Shown here in pieces: positions 11,585-23,404 of a stretch of DNA of 64,000 bases. The number at the start of each line of letters is the position of its first letter. Within the stretch, counting starts at the first letter, position 1. A model generated the notes under the pieces. It ran no database searches. It was given only the letters and a program-made list of their open reading frames with translations, and was not told the DNA's origin. Source of the DNA: Collybia mongolica (Eukaryota > Basidiomycota > Agaricomycetes > Agaricales > Clitocybaceae); assembly GCA_013420905.1 (NCBI GenBank), contig JAAXNY010000008.1, forward strand, positions 124,001-188,000, written 5' to 3'. A program made the translations under genes and the position numbers.

Positions 11585-12495
11585 TCTCATACGAAATAAG
11601 GGGCCGGTTGGACGCGTCCCCACTCCCCCTTGCCGTACCGTACTGTTGAGTGGTTTGAGTGGTTTGGGTGTATGTAGGATCTGTGTGTGTGGAAAGTCGT
11701 CATTATATTATGTGTTATGGTGGGACGAACGTTGGTGTGACTCAAGATTTAAGGTTTGGTTTCGTGATCGTGGTTGGGGACATATATCCCCGACCCGCCC
11801 TTGCATTTCTTTTTTTTTGGCCTGGTTTATTCCGAATTGGGTGTATGCTCGCGGTATAATCACCCGTGGTAGTGGTCGTGGTACCCACTCAGTTGTACGA
11901 AATCCAGGTCATATTCACAACAAGAACACATATCGCATCAAGTGCCAAAGTAGGACAAACGGGGGGGAGAGCTCTCCTTATGTAACCATGTAACCTATCT
12001 CGATCTCGAATACCTACATATGGATAGCGGAGACACGTTTAGAGCGGGCAGAAGTGGCCCCCACCGTTTTCTTCAATAATTTCAGCGATAACGCCAAGTA
12101 AGACAGATGAAGATGATGGAAATTTATTTCTCAAGGAGTGACCGATCAGGTTCATAAATAAACGGCCTAACCCACTGCTATCTAGGTCACATATGGATCA
12201 TCGACACTCTACATATTTGGTATATAAGGACACGTCTAAGACACATCCCATCTCAATGTGTTTGCTGTTGAAAACCCCCATGTGAGGCAAGGCACCATGT
12301 GACCCATTGTGAGAATACGCCTTGCATCACAAATGATAAAAACCCTGCACCAGAACACCTCTGCCACTCGTGAACTGACAACCCCCAGGAAAGATGTTCA
12401 TAGATCACGAGGGTTGACATAAATGCTCTAGTTATAGGTCTCTGAGATTCTACGTACATAGCGGATACAAGGCAATAGGCGGACCGGGGACACCT
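11585..12495. other. intergenic, no gene seen
   Basis: Tail-to-tail gap between family A copies 1 and 2. It contains the 3' flanks only. Open frames here lack domains and cross the presumed 3' untranslated regions. Confidence 0.45.
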
Positions 12496-12929
12496 CTAGA
12501 GCGGACAAATGCTCCCGAACCCTTTATAGCACCTAAGTTTTCGACCGTGACTATTTTCAATGCTTTGTGTTTTTCGGTGAGGCAGGAGTACTTACGTTCC
12601 TCCCAGGTCAGCTTGGAAGGGACCGCAGCAACGGTATCCTGTGGGACCTTGAAGAATATACATAACGGTTAGATCTAGGAACATGTCCACAAATCCTGGA
12701 GGTAAATCATTTACAGTCCTACAAGCGGTCAATCAGTTATGGCTTAGTGGCGTAGTGCGTAGGATGGGTACTTACAACTTGGGTGTGGCCTGGGGTTTAG
12801 GCCAAGATTAGAATAAAGACACATATACGGAGGATAGGACTCACAGTACATAGTGCCGTCCGAACCGGGCACAGTAGAGGCTTGCGCAATGGCGAGGAAC
12901 AGGATGGCGGAGATGTACTTGAGCTGCAT
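12496..12929 (-). CDS. secreted knottin-like peptide, family A copy 2
   Basis: Exons are 12929-12845, 12789-12776, 12718-12715, 12647-12596 and 12532-12496 (85, 14, 4, 52 and 37 nt), coding 63 residues with TAG stop. Signal peptide MQLKYISAILFLAIAQAS. Six Cys: C-x5-C-x5-CC-x10-C-x7-C; the core reads DCPTGYRCCGPFQADLGGTC. The 4-nt exon is GACT between TTGTAG and GTAAAT. It faces copy 1 tail to tail and shares signal peptide and promoter sequence with copy 3. An unspliced open frame continues past exon 1, but it loses the Cys pattern, so the spliced form is preferred. Confidence 0.85.
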
Positions 12930-14220
12930 TTCAGTTTTGGGCCGAGTTTGGAGGATATGTATGTTTTGAGAGGGCTCGAGATACTTATATTTCACGAATA
13001 TCTCTATTTTTAGTTACTAGTGTGTGAAGTATAAATAGTATACCATTTTACGCGTGCACTGCCTATTCGGTGAATCAAGCCCCTGACCTTCTCATCTGTG
13101 TGGACACCTTAGTTCCGGGCCATTACTCAAGGTACCTCCCGTCATTGTATGTAATGATTGTGCACTAAGCAGAGGTAATTTACATAGCCACTTTGATGGT
13201 GGTAGTGCTGGAGTGGTTCTAATGAGGAACGATCAAGATCCGTCCTGCATATACAAGTCCTGTGTATACTACGACTACTAGAACTTGCCATTTTCAACAC
13301 GATGATCAGGCTTGTACATACCCCAGTTCACTTGAAGCGGATACTAGGAGAGATGACAAAACTTTCGACGGAGTGGTCATCTGGCCGATTACTCCCGTAC
13401 CCGGAAGTGAGTACCTTTATGGATTTTCCCCGTACCTATCGTGCCGTCCCGATGCCGTATCGCAGGTTTGCTTGAGAGATTTGGATCTAGCCGTAGCCGG
13501 CACTAATCCAACTTATCAATCTTGATCCTGAAACTTGATCATAACTACCTTTACTGAGTGCCTTTTCCATGAGAAGTAGAGCTGCGCTCGAATTGCATCC
13601 CCTTGATTTCGGGAGACATGGGGGTGGGGCAACATATTGGCCGAGTGTGTTTTGATTTTTTGGGGCGTGTATAATAAAATAAGAGGAATAGTGACAATAT
13701 ACTCTAAAAAGAAATTCTTCAGCGGGAAGTGCATACAAAATTCCAACAACATGCTTTTTATAATTCCTGCACTGGCAAACCAAGAATAGAGATAGATACC
13801 TTGAAAATAAGGGGAGTTATTGGCGTCAATTTACGGGACTGAATAGGTTAGGCTTAAATCCAAGGTAGTTAAAACAAAGTTTTGTCCATGTTGATCAAGT
13901 AAATGTCTTTGTTCGGACGTTGGTACGCAACGCCTGGAAGTGGCATTACAGAATATCCGAGTTCATAATTCGGTCTGTCTTTGTCGTTCCAAACAACCAA
14001 GCTAGGAAAGCCGCTTGATCGCCAAAAACGTACAGAGACATCAGTGAGTACAGTTGCATAAATACACGATTACTTATTTATAATTAACGAGACCGACACT
14101 GGGTAGCCCTAATGTGCGAAAGTGCCCTGCTTCAATCGGGCGCCGTAGTTGTTTTCAAGACGCATCACAAGGATTTCTAGACACTACTTAGTCATACCAT
14201 CTATGGAGACATGAGGAGCG
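12930..14220. other. intergenic, includes family A promoter
   Basis: The part next to copy 2 (12980-13040) carries an ATATAAG box and matches the promoter of copy 3. The remainder has only short open frames with no recognisable product. Confidence 0.45.
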
Positions 14221-16165
14221 TCACTCACTCATCAACAGACTGTTCTCCGAAAACCTGGTCATCTGGGATAGGATTGCCTCGAGAGAGGCAAAGAGCTGAG
14301 CCGTGTCCAAGCTAACGTCATTCACGTCGAGGATTGCGTGAAGTAAAGCTTCACATGCCGAAGTCCACAGGATCTATAACTTGGATGTAAGCAGAGTGTA
14401 TATTTAGTGATATTGAGATTTACCCCAAGAAAAGGGTTTATGTGGGCCCTAATCGCGCTCGCCGATAGCATCTCTTTCGTCACGATGGACACCGACTGGG
14501 CGGCCAGTATACACTTGTTGCAGGATTCTGGCACGTCTTCGGAGAGTGGTAAGTGAAGTTTAATGGTTGCCACATCCGCCATTATCTGGGCCACAAAAAT
14601 GGATTCTCTCAGGAACGGAGATCCATCCGCCAAATTATGGCCTGGCAACGTGTCTTTAAAACCTTCAATGAGTCGATCGAGAGAACTGAAAGCACCAGAT
14701 TGCATTATTAGGTCTAACTTGGGGTGAGCGGAATATTGACTCATGATCGGCATTAAATAGCACCTTTGCTGTCAGTGTGAAGTGACGTTGCTTGCTCAAG
14801 TAGGACTGTTGCTTTGGCGTGTATTGCCATCTCAGAGAAACCATCGCTGCCTGTATTGTCGAGGAATTGTTTCAGTGTGTCATTGCTTTCCCGCGGCAAG
14901 AAAGGCTATCCACCAAGTCAGTTTCAAGGTGAATCTCACGGAAGACACTACTGGTTACCGTTTCGTAGTCAGATAATTCCGCAGGCCATGGTGTGTCGAC
15001 TCCGCTGTCGGCGAGATCGTAAAACATGTAATGAGACTCTTGGATTGTGATCCAGTAATTGTTGAGAATGAATACGGCCCAAAATGCATCCACCCGCTGG
15101 GACTCCTCAATAGTGTCAGTGGAAGGCGATAAAGTCAAGTCAAGCGGTCCCAAAGAACCATTGCTCTCTTCTTCCTCAGACATAATTCCCAGAAAGCGGA
15201 TGCGATGCAGCCCTGCAGAAAGAGAAAGCGACAAGGCAGCGTTGGCATGGTAATTGCCCTGCAGCACTTTGCCGTTCTTGAGATAAAAGTAGGATAGCAA
15301 AATCTCAGTCTGGACCGCATGAACAACCTTTTGCGGATGCGATCCAGAGAGGTCAGTCGAAAGGTGTTGAAGGGCGAGTCGAAGGTACGTCGACTCCTGA
15401 AGATGTGCATATAACAAGGGAAACAAATGGATACTCCAGAGATACACTGTATTGACGAGCGCAGGTGATGGCCGAGAATGATGTCCAACTGGTAATGGTA
15501 GTAAAAACATATGCCGGAAGCGATCATGGTTCAAGAAAAAACCAAACCGATTACTTTCTGCAAGAAAAGAAGTCAACCTGAAGGTTGGTCGGTGAGCCCC
15601 GGTTACAATGAGACCGTTATTGTATAAAGTAATTTCTTACATAGCAAGAGTAAGATCAGCGGCTGGTTCTGGCGTATTGATTGGTGAAGCTAAACGTGAA
15701 ACTACGGGAGCTGGGGACCTCGAAAATCTTGCGGGGCTTGGGCTTTCGGAACCTATGAGATATTGCGTCCAAATAAGGTTTGATATAAGCGAGTGATGAT
15801 CTTCACCTGATGAGTTGGATGGGTCACTTAGTTGGTAGGGATGGTGTAAAGCTATGACCCTGTCACTGGGGCTCTCAAGTTCTTGAATCCGTGCTTGAAG
15901 ATGTGCTATCCTGTCGCGAAGAATCTGTGTTGGCGTTTGACCTGCTCCGGGATATTCACAATCGCCAAATCCTCGAGAGATTAAACATTGTTCACAAGAG
16001 GGAGTTTGTCCACCACATCGCTACGGTCGTCAGTGTCAGATGATTAAACGTAAACGCGCCATCTGACTTACGATTTTCCTGCGTCTAGTCTCATGTCAAA
16101 ATCAGAACGACCAGTTGAAAGAAACACGCATACCTGCAGTTGAGACATGTCTTTCGCTTCGGCAT
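14221..16165 (-). CDS. Zn(II)2Cys6 fungal transcription factor
   Basis: Fungal binuclear-cluster regulator with a Fungal_trans middle region; nuclear, DNA-binding (family knowledge). Seven exons (16165-16134, 16084-16072, 16020-15641, 15577-14959, 14905-14764, 14713-14424, 14373-14221) sum to 1,629 nt, exactly 543 codons with stop. The zinc cluster near residues 7-35 fits C-x2-C-x6-C-x6-C-x2-C-x8-C and is assembled from exons 1, 2 and 3: CLNC, then RRRKI from a 13-nt exon, then RCGGQTPSCEQC. A leucine-rich heptad stretch (ILRDRIAHLQARIQELE) follows and probably forms the dimerisation coil. The middle part has FLAESNRFGFFLNHDRF and SQRVDAFWAVFILNNYW, typical of basidiomycete members. The target genes are unknown; closeness to secreted-peptide genes is suggestive only. 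Confidence 0.85.
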
Positions 16166-18845
16166 CCTTAGCGGAGGTGTTGGGCGGGAGCTCTAAATTC
16201 GGATTCGTACTAGTTACGCGTCTCAAATACACTTCCCAAGTCATCCGTGACTCAGTAGCCGAGTCCGTACAACCAGCGTTCCCTGACTATGCGCGGTCAT
16301 AAAGGCCCTTCGTATGAAAATCACCAATCAAGTCGACGAAAGGATTGAACGAAGACAGGGTGACTCATTGCAAAGCTGTTAATGAGTGGAAGTATTAATC
16401 CCGAAACGGAGTCAACGCTTTGATCACTCACGCATTGCGTAGCCAATTCAGGCCCAGGGGTAATTCCAATACCATGTGACCCAAATAACTCATAATTGAT
16501 TGCCGCGGTTCTACAGCTCTGGGCCTCGGCCCTCAGCTACTGTGATATCCAGGCGAACCTAAGCGCGTTTGGCACCCAACAAAAGTGATGTTATCCACAG
16601 AATAGAGGACTGTGGGTTATGTTGTTATCCGTGTCATACGCGTGTCAGCCGCTGGTTGACCAACTCTCAGGCCTCAGGCATCGTGATGTTCCTCATGTCA
16701 TAAAGAACCTGCCACATCACCAACTATTTTGAGAGGCGAAACACGTATCTCACCTTTGGTCTCAATGCTACTCCCCCTGTAACTGAGACATCTCTGTCAT
16801 AAGTATTTTCGTTCTGTGTGGAAGACCTGTATTCTATCGGCATTCCACTTGGAGATGAAAAAAGTAACCGATTGATGCGGTCAATGGGCGGATCCGGATT
16901 GGTACCTGAGCGACCGACCAACGAGGAGTCAAAAGATATTTGCCGGAATAGAACATAGGCCATTTCTTCATTTGTTTGATGAAAAAACCGCGTCATCTCG
17001 TAAATGATATAATCAACCATGTGTAGAGTGTCAAATCCGGGCATCTCTTGGTAAAGGTGAGTCAAGGGTCCAACGTCCAGCGCTCAGTTATCGCAGTCAC
17101 GAACCATATGATAATGATGCACAGCCAGGGAAGCCATGTGCTTCTCAGGAATTCCATGACTGACTGTGCGGTTCACCAATCTTTTGCTCTGACCCACGAG
17201 TGTCAGATATTATACGACAGGTCCCAGACACGGCTGGCCTATGAGGACTTGGGTAGGGAAGGTATCGTCTCTGTGCCATCATACCACTACACCCCACTTT
17301 GACTCAATTGACATCGGCTGTAAAAAAGGCCTATGTAGTTGTATGTTGACGACGCCAAATTGGTTTTTTTCCGCAAGGGATATTACTCACTTGAGGTAAA
17401 GAGAGCTTTGAGGCAATCAACACAAATGGAATTACAATTCGAGAGTTAGTGGGGTATTCGGATTATCTGACGTTTTCCCTGGTGGGCAATAGCCTCCCGT
17501 AGACAGAGCAGCGAAGGAAGACGATATACATTGCCAAAGCTTTCAAGCGATCGTTGATGTCGATGGGGGGCCATTCAAGCGGAGCTTTTCGGCATTATCC
17601 GGGTAGCAACATTGGGCATAGGCACCACTTGATCATGTAATGAATCAGCCAAGATCGAGTACAGAGTGTGCTCCTGTTCATGCAGATTCGACGCAGATTA
17701 AACAATGCATTTAGAGGAAAGAGAACCTCGAGATCAATGGAGAGCTGGAATCCGTCAGAATTTGGTCGGAATCATAAGAGCAGTGGGAGATCTAAAACCA
17801 GCCCGAATATACGCGGACGAGACACCTGTGGCCGTTGAAATTATATAGTGAGTAAGCGTGAGGAGTGAATGGTTACATATACTTCGAGGTCGGTATGAGA
17901 GAGCAGCTTGTTTTTTCGTTCATTATCCGCCACCGCTCTGCAGGAAGGTCAACTGTGATACACTTGACCTCGCGATATCGAACACCAGTTATACGGAATG
18001 AGAGGCGTGAGCCACTGCGAACTTCGCAGAAGGGGCCCCCTCCTTTTGACTGGTTGGTAATTCTTTCAGGAGCTTAATACACTAAACTAGATATACATTC
18101 ATAAGGAAAGCTCGTACAAGGATATCAGGGTCTTGCAGGTCAACGCGGACCTGTGTGCTTGAAGTGGAGTTAACGTGACACGCCACCAATAGTATGAAGC
18201 ACAGCCATCCTCGTGCCAACTTTTACTCAATTCTTAACACTTATCCGCCCTGTACGGCGACATTTCTCCGCTTCAAACCAACACTATGGGCTCGCTGTGT
18301 CCAGTTCATAGACCCTGACACGTTTACAGCTCTGCACACGGCGTCTGATAAGCGTCCCAAGCATAGACGAAGTACACTTTCCTGACCATAGATACTAGCC
18401 TATTTCTCACGTTCACGCTCGATGCTTATGCTGACCTTCCTGCATCCCCTTCAATCTTGCGTTGAAGCGGGTCAGAATTGCACACAGCGCCTGTCGTAAT
18501 ATGATTGGACTATCCATACATCATGATCCGCTCCCTGAATACAAGACAATCGGGCTGTCCTTTCCGTAACTTCCAGATGCTTATCCTCCTTTCTGTGCTC
18601 ACCCTACCCGTCTAGTGGTTATTGGGAACTGAAATGATGGGCGCCGCGCCACATTGTACTTTTGATAGGGGATCCTAGCCCGAATCAGTCCCTTCCCTAT
18701 GCGAAATAACCTGATGAAGCAATAGCTTGCGTGATCTGGCCCCATGGGGTATTCCATCACTCTGCAGATATAAGATGACGCTACTACGGTGTGGGGCTCT
18801 TCGAGACGCCAGCCTCACACATTTCACATTTCCAGTTGCTCGAGC
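16166..18845. other. mostly non-coding, one doubtful open frame
   Basis: Upstream region of the transcription factor and of the family B gene. Apart from the weak candidate at 16724-17065, no conserved domain, signal peptide or repeat was recognised. A TATAAG-like box at about 18770 precedes family B copy 1. Confidence 0.4.
16724..17065 (-). CDS. hypothetical open frame, doubtful
   Basis: Minus-strand frame with protein-like composition (VDYIIYEMTRFFHQTNEEMAYVLF) but no ATG at its start, so it would have to be an exon. Just upstream, near 17155-17070, another frame codes a hydrophobic stretch (LPWLCIIIIWFVTAI), possibly a membrane anchor. I could not join the two with good splice sites. Not recognised. 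It could be a decayed gene. Confidence 0.25.
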   Translation of the reverse strand: MTHLYQEMPGFDTLHMVDYIIYEMTRFFHQTNEEMAYVLFRQISFDSSLVGRSGTNPDPPIDRINRLLFSSPSGMPIEYRSSTQNENTYDRDVSVTGGVALRPKVRYVFRLSK

Positions 18846-19257
18846 ATGAAATTCTCCCATACGTTGTCAGTAGTTTCGATCGTCCTTGCATTCACGCAAA
18901 GCACTCAGGTAATCCCACCGTTGTCTTCTCAACCAGAATATTGGAAACGTATTTTGTGCCTGTCTAGGCCCTCTGGGCGCAATATTGCCAAGTCGGCCCG
19001 CCTGCCTGCGCGACGTTAGACCCAGTCCCCATTCTTGAATGCCAAATCCTCGACCACCTGGGCACCGTGAACTACTTTGAGTCCAGCGTCAGTTGCGTCC
19101 TGTACAGGTTCGTGGTGGTCTTAATGGTTGCTCGTGGCCTTTTCTCATACTTCAATTCAGAGAACTTGATTGCACCGGAGAGTTGACGGCACCCATAAGA
19201 GGACAGCCCAATATTCCTAACTTCTCCGCAGCATCTTTCATATGCTACCCTCCCTGA
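18846..19257 (+). CDS. secreted Cys-containing protein, family B copy 1
   Basis: Three exons (18846-18908, 18968-19107, 19161-19257; 63, 140 and 97 nt) code 99 residues. Exon 1 is a signal peptide (MKFSHTLSVVSIVLAFTQST). The mature part holds QYCQVGPPAC, LDPVPILEC, SVSCVLYRELDCTG and ends SFICYPP, with seven cysteines in all. The intron positions and phases (0 and 2) are the same as in the paralogue at 22965-23404, which supports the model. The family is not one I recognise. Extracellular location is inferred from the signal peptide. Unspliced read-through past exon 2 is open for a while but loses the conserved RELDCTG. Confidence 0.75.
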
Positions 19258-19534
19258 GGGGTAGTGCCTATGGGACGTTGAGATCTTTTTTTCGTTACTT
19301 TTGTTTTGTGGATATGAGAGTTTATGATTATCGTATCACGATTGACGAATTATGACTTTTCGAAATCTATAAAAGAAAGGATTACTTATAGTCTTGCCTT
19401 CCCTGTTTATCGAGGACCGAGACGGCCTGCCATCGCCATGATCACTCAAAAACCTGTGGTCGAAGCTCAAAATCAGGGCCATTTTCGTTAAAACTGAAGA
19501 CATACGGAGTCATCAAAATCTTTTTCCTCTCCCC

Positions 19535-20499
19535 TTAGTCACCAAGGAAATCCCATGGCTCTTGGACGTCGACCCAGCTGTGGATACAGTAGTAAGAAAA
19601 AATATAATGGTTCGGTTATTGGCTAAAGAGGAACTCACGGGTCGTCATTATCAGGTTCTGGAGTCGAGTCATCACGACACAAGAACCCTCTCTTCTGAGG
19701 TTTTTTGAGGTGGTACAAAGGTTTGTGGCAATAATTACCCTCTTATTGCTTGCACCGCGAACGAGACTTGAGTATTAACTCCACCACATCTGTGTCGGAT
19801 TATTTGCTGGTACCGCTGGATTGTGGGAGGGCATCGTCGCCACCAATGCTCAACCAAGGGTGTCGTTACCTATTCAAAGTTCAAGTGAGTGGACAAGCAG
19901 CGATTGAGATTTAAAATATATTCTCACTAGCGGTGGATAGATACGGCGTGTATGGGGGAAAAGAGAAGACTTCCGTGAGTAGCGGCTTGCCTTTCAGTAC
20001 GGGAGGTTTGACGAGTTCTTTGAGAAGTACGTGTGAAGGAATGTGTGTACTGTGCGGTAGTGACAAAATTAAAAGGACCCCTTGTTTATTTATAAAGTCT
20101 CATTGACTTTTAATTGATGCTTCAGCTAATCCAGTGGTGCTAATCTAACGAAATATAAGTCTATTATTCAGGGCAATATATGTGGAATGTACATACCTGC
20201 TTCAATCATAAGTTCCTTTCGTCTGACTCAATGTGAAGGTATGACGAACGTACCATCCGGGGGTGCAGTAATCGGATGATGGTTCACTGCTAGGGCGGCA
20301 GTGTCTGGACGTTCATAGGTGTTTCTCTCTTTTTCAAACGCCCCCGTTTCTTTATCAATAGTACCATAGTCGCCCACCTATCAGACAGTGATTATGGATT
20401 ATTTTACATTTATCATTAGGTCAAGTTCGAAAGGCTTACGTTGATATCGCTTGGTGGGTCCCAATTAGCCCACTTATACTTTCGAGATGGATTCTTCAT
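19535..20499 (-). pseudogene. dead copy of the lineage-specific gene at 20529-21940
   Basis: Minus-strand paralogue of the next gene upstream, in the same orientation. Recognisable parts in order: exon 1 with KWANWDPPSDI, VGDYGTIDKETGAFEKERN, then KQGVLLILSLP, LLKELVKPPVLKGKPLLTEV, PLYHLKKPQKRGFL and the C-terminal WVDVQEPWDFLGD before TAA. Two in-frame TGA codons break it: 20228-20230 (Gly position in the sister) and 20100-20102 (Trp position in the sister, GQWEF). The part between about 19750 and 19950 aligns poorly. The introns are still visible. Product unknown. Confidence 0.7.
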
Positions 20500-20528
20500 T
20501 GAAGAGGGGGATAGAAGAGAACGGGTCG

Positions 20529-21940
20529 TTAGAAATGCTCCAGTAATATAAGGATTTGTTGCTGTGCTGGGCCTAACAACAACGAAGCGTCACTCGGGGC
20601 AATGCTTTCCGCAAACAAAAAATAAATGACGATGTCATCATTGTCATGTTCAGCTCGCACAGCCATTGAGGGCGCAGGGGAAATACTATCGTTGAACCAC
20701 ATACACAGAACACAATATGAGTAATCCAGACGTGAATGAAATAGCCCGTCATTAATATTCCGCTCCTTGGGAAGGGTCGGCTGTGATGGAAGCGAGGGAA
20801 CAAAACACCAAAAATATAGCGTGATAAAATCAAGGACTCCGTGGGGTGTTCGCCAGAGGCATTCGTCGGAGGCTATGGAAGAAATGATGTTAATCCTAAT
20901 CAAAAACCTAAGTTGGGTTGTTAGGACAGATCTGATTTTAGACTGTCCACATACTGTGTCTTCATACTCCTCATCTTCACCATCATCATCTAGGAGGCCC
21001 CATGGTTCGTGGATTTTGACCCAACTAATCGAGAGGGGAGCGTTAGGGACATTTATTAGGCTTTGAATTGACTCACAGGTCATCGTTTTCACGAGGAGGA
21101 ACCGGGCTTTCCCTGCGGACAAGACCCTGTCGCCAGATTTTCTTCAGTGTGAATAAAGGAGTGTAGGCCGGTTCTCCTTTGCCATTTATGGCGGATCTGA
21201 ACACCCCGCTAGAGTATTTGGTCCACCACGACAATTCAGTGTGTTCTGAATCAACAATTTCTGTAAGAGCAGCGGAAAAAGTTGTGTCCTCTGAACGAGA
21301 AATATTAATGTTCTCAAATATCCCGTTCAAGATTGAACGATACGTACCAGGGGGAGAGAGATAAAATGCAAATGCTGGCGAAGAAGTCACTTCGGTAACG
21401 AGCGATTTGGTTTGGAGAATGGGGATATCAACGAGCTGTTTGAGGAAAACGTCTGGACGGAGGCTCGTACGAGTTGGACTTGTCACGATCACCAAAGCCC
21501 CTCGTTTCCGTTTGAACTCCCACTGTCCCTTGATAGAGGCTTTGGCAACATCGGGATCTGTACTAAGAGCCCGTGAAACTGCGTGACAAGAATATATATC
21601 ACTTTCACACTTACCTCGCAATATCAGCTGGAAGATCCTGGCGGGTGACACCGAACGAATGAGCAAAACAAGTTTCCTGCGATGTAGAAGTAATCGGAGG
21701 ATAGTCTTTTGCTAGTTTTGAGGTTGATTCGTGCTCGTAGATGTTCCCCTCTTTCTCGAAGCGTCCTGTCTCTTTGTTGACATCTCCAAAGTCGCCGACC
21801 TGAATTGCGATAAGATTCAAACTTTACATTGGCGAACGACGCAAAGTACTGACCTTGACCACTTGCGAGGTATCCCAGTTCGGCCACTGAGCCGTCGACG
21901 AATGGAAGACATCGATGAATTTGCGAGCCGTGCTTTTCAT
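20529..21940 (-). CDS. lineage-specific conserved protein, unknown function
   Basis: ATG at 21940. Exon 1 codes MKSTARKFIDVFHSSTAQWP and runs to a GTCAGT donor; exon 2 has VGDFGDVNKETGRFEKEGN. After a GTAAGT...CTTAG intron comes the main exon (about 21555-21070) with KGQWEFKRKRGALVIVTSP, VFLKQLVDIPILQTKSLVTE, WWTKYSSGVFRSA and YTPLFTLKKI. Then exon SWVKIHEPWGLLDDDGEDEE follows a GTGAGT...GATTAG intron. The 3' end is uncertain: the frame stays open to 20529 but the tail after the acidic stretch is less protein-like, and the sister copy ends soon after the WV..EPW motif. I have seen proteins of this kind in basidiomycetes without any assigned function. No membrane segment or signal peptide. Confidence 0.6.
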
Positions 21941-22964
21941 TCCAACAGATTCAGATGGTGTGTTGATAACGGTACCGATATGGTTCTTTTTGAACCCTCA
22001 TTCTCCACAGCTTTCAACCACGTGGTAGATCATGGGGGGGGTGTTTTGGCGCTCGCAGATCGGCGCTAATATAGATATCTGAAGTCCGAATAGCCTTGGG
22101 AGGCAAGGTCTGTCACGAATGGGGTGGCAGTAGTAATTCAAGTGGTATACATTGATGTAGCAGTGAACTGCGTGATGGCTGCCTTCACCATAATATGCCG
22201 TATAATGGATAACATCGCTTGTGATTCTCCAGAATCCAGGCTATAAAGGGACACGCTGTACGACAGGCTGTGCATACGCATCATCGGAATTTCTGGATGA
22301 ACGAACCAAAATCAGTACACGTGGCTATTGATAGAATGATAGATACCATCAGTGCCCCGAAGAGCATAGCCCGAACCGAAAGGACATGGCCAAGAGGCAT
22401 ATAGCTGGGATATGCGCTGTAATGTGACGGAGATTTGCCGACTCTGGAGTCTTGTGGTTTGTTAATGTCGAAGGTACTATTAATTCGCACAGCACCAGCC
22501 GAGTTGTTATTCATGAGTAAGTCGGCCTGTTGCTTCCATGGATTAGTAGGGAGATTGGGTGATCGTAAATTCAAAAGGAGCTTCAAGCGTTGATAGTAGG
22601 AATGAACGTTGGCGATGGGGTTTCTTGATGGTGCCTTTACCCCAACGACGATAATTTACCATGACCTCGTTCAAGGTCCTAGGGTCCGATGGAAGCTGTG
22701 TTTTGTACCGTTAAATATATTGCATAAGGTGTCCCATCATCAGAAAACTTGCCTTGAGCAGAACATCGGTGCGGGTTTTGTTGAAAACGAAGTGACGGCT
22801 CGAACAGGTCATTGCTGGAAATCGCCGAACCCCTCTGATGTAAACAACGAACAATTACAGAACTTCTATCATTCCGACCCGTTTCAGGATATTCAGTACA
22901 GAACGATCACAATGTGACATAGCCCTGGAGTGGTAAAATCTGAGTAGCTAATGCGCTATTGTTA
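21941..22964. other. intergenic with one doubtful open frame
   Basis: Between the lineage-specific gene and family B copy 2. The minus frame 22281-22586 contains a hydrophobic stretch (MLFGALMVSIILSIATC) and NNNSAGAVRINSTFDI, faintly like a short-chain dehydrogenase fragment. The similarity is too weak to name. Nothing else is seen. Confidence 0.3.
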
Positions 22965-23404
22965 TTACTCATGGATTTCTTTGGGAGGAGAGCATGAGAA
23001 AGATCCTGCATAGAAATTGGGGCGACCTAGTTCTCCTCTTAAGAGTGGCTTCGATTGCCCAGTACAATCGAGTTCTCTGAAATTAAATTACATTGTGAGG
23101 AATGAACACAAGTAGGCCAAGTATGCCGACGAACCTGAAAATGACGCAGTCCACGTTGGACACGAAATAACTCACGATGTCTTGGTGGTGGAGTTTTGTG
23201 CATTTTCCTATAGGGACGGGATCCATATCGTCACATATTAATGGATTAAGTACACAGTATTGAGCAAAAGAAGCGTTCTATGAAAAGCAGCCCATCAGTA
23301 CTACGATTGCAGACAAGACAGATAAATCTCACCGCAGAGCCTCGCACGACGGCAAAGCTGCAGCTGGCAAGGATGACAGACGCTAAAGCAGAAGAGAGTT
23401 TCAT
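22965..23404 (-). CDS. secreted Cys-containing protein, family B copy 2
   Basis: Three exons on the minus strand: 23404-23333, 23277-23135 and 23076-22965 (72, 143 and 112 nt), coding 108 residues with TAA stop. Signal peptide MKLSSALASVILASCSFAVV. The mature part aligns with family B copy 1: AQYCVLNPLIC, MDPVPIGKC, SNVDCVIFRELDCTG, and the end GSFSCSPPKEIHE. Same intron positions and phases as copy 1. A TATATATA box (plus 23469-23480) lies about 70 nt upstream. It is oriented opposite to copy 1 with about 3.7 kb between them. Function unknown. Confidence 0.78.

Noticed and set aside
12744..12995. Unspliced reading of family A copy 2 beyond its signal peptide
   Set aside because: It runs through intron 1 and exon 2 into an intron and loses the conserved Cys pattern.
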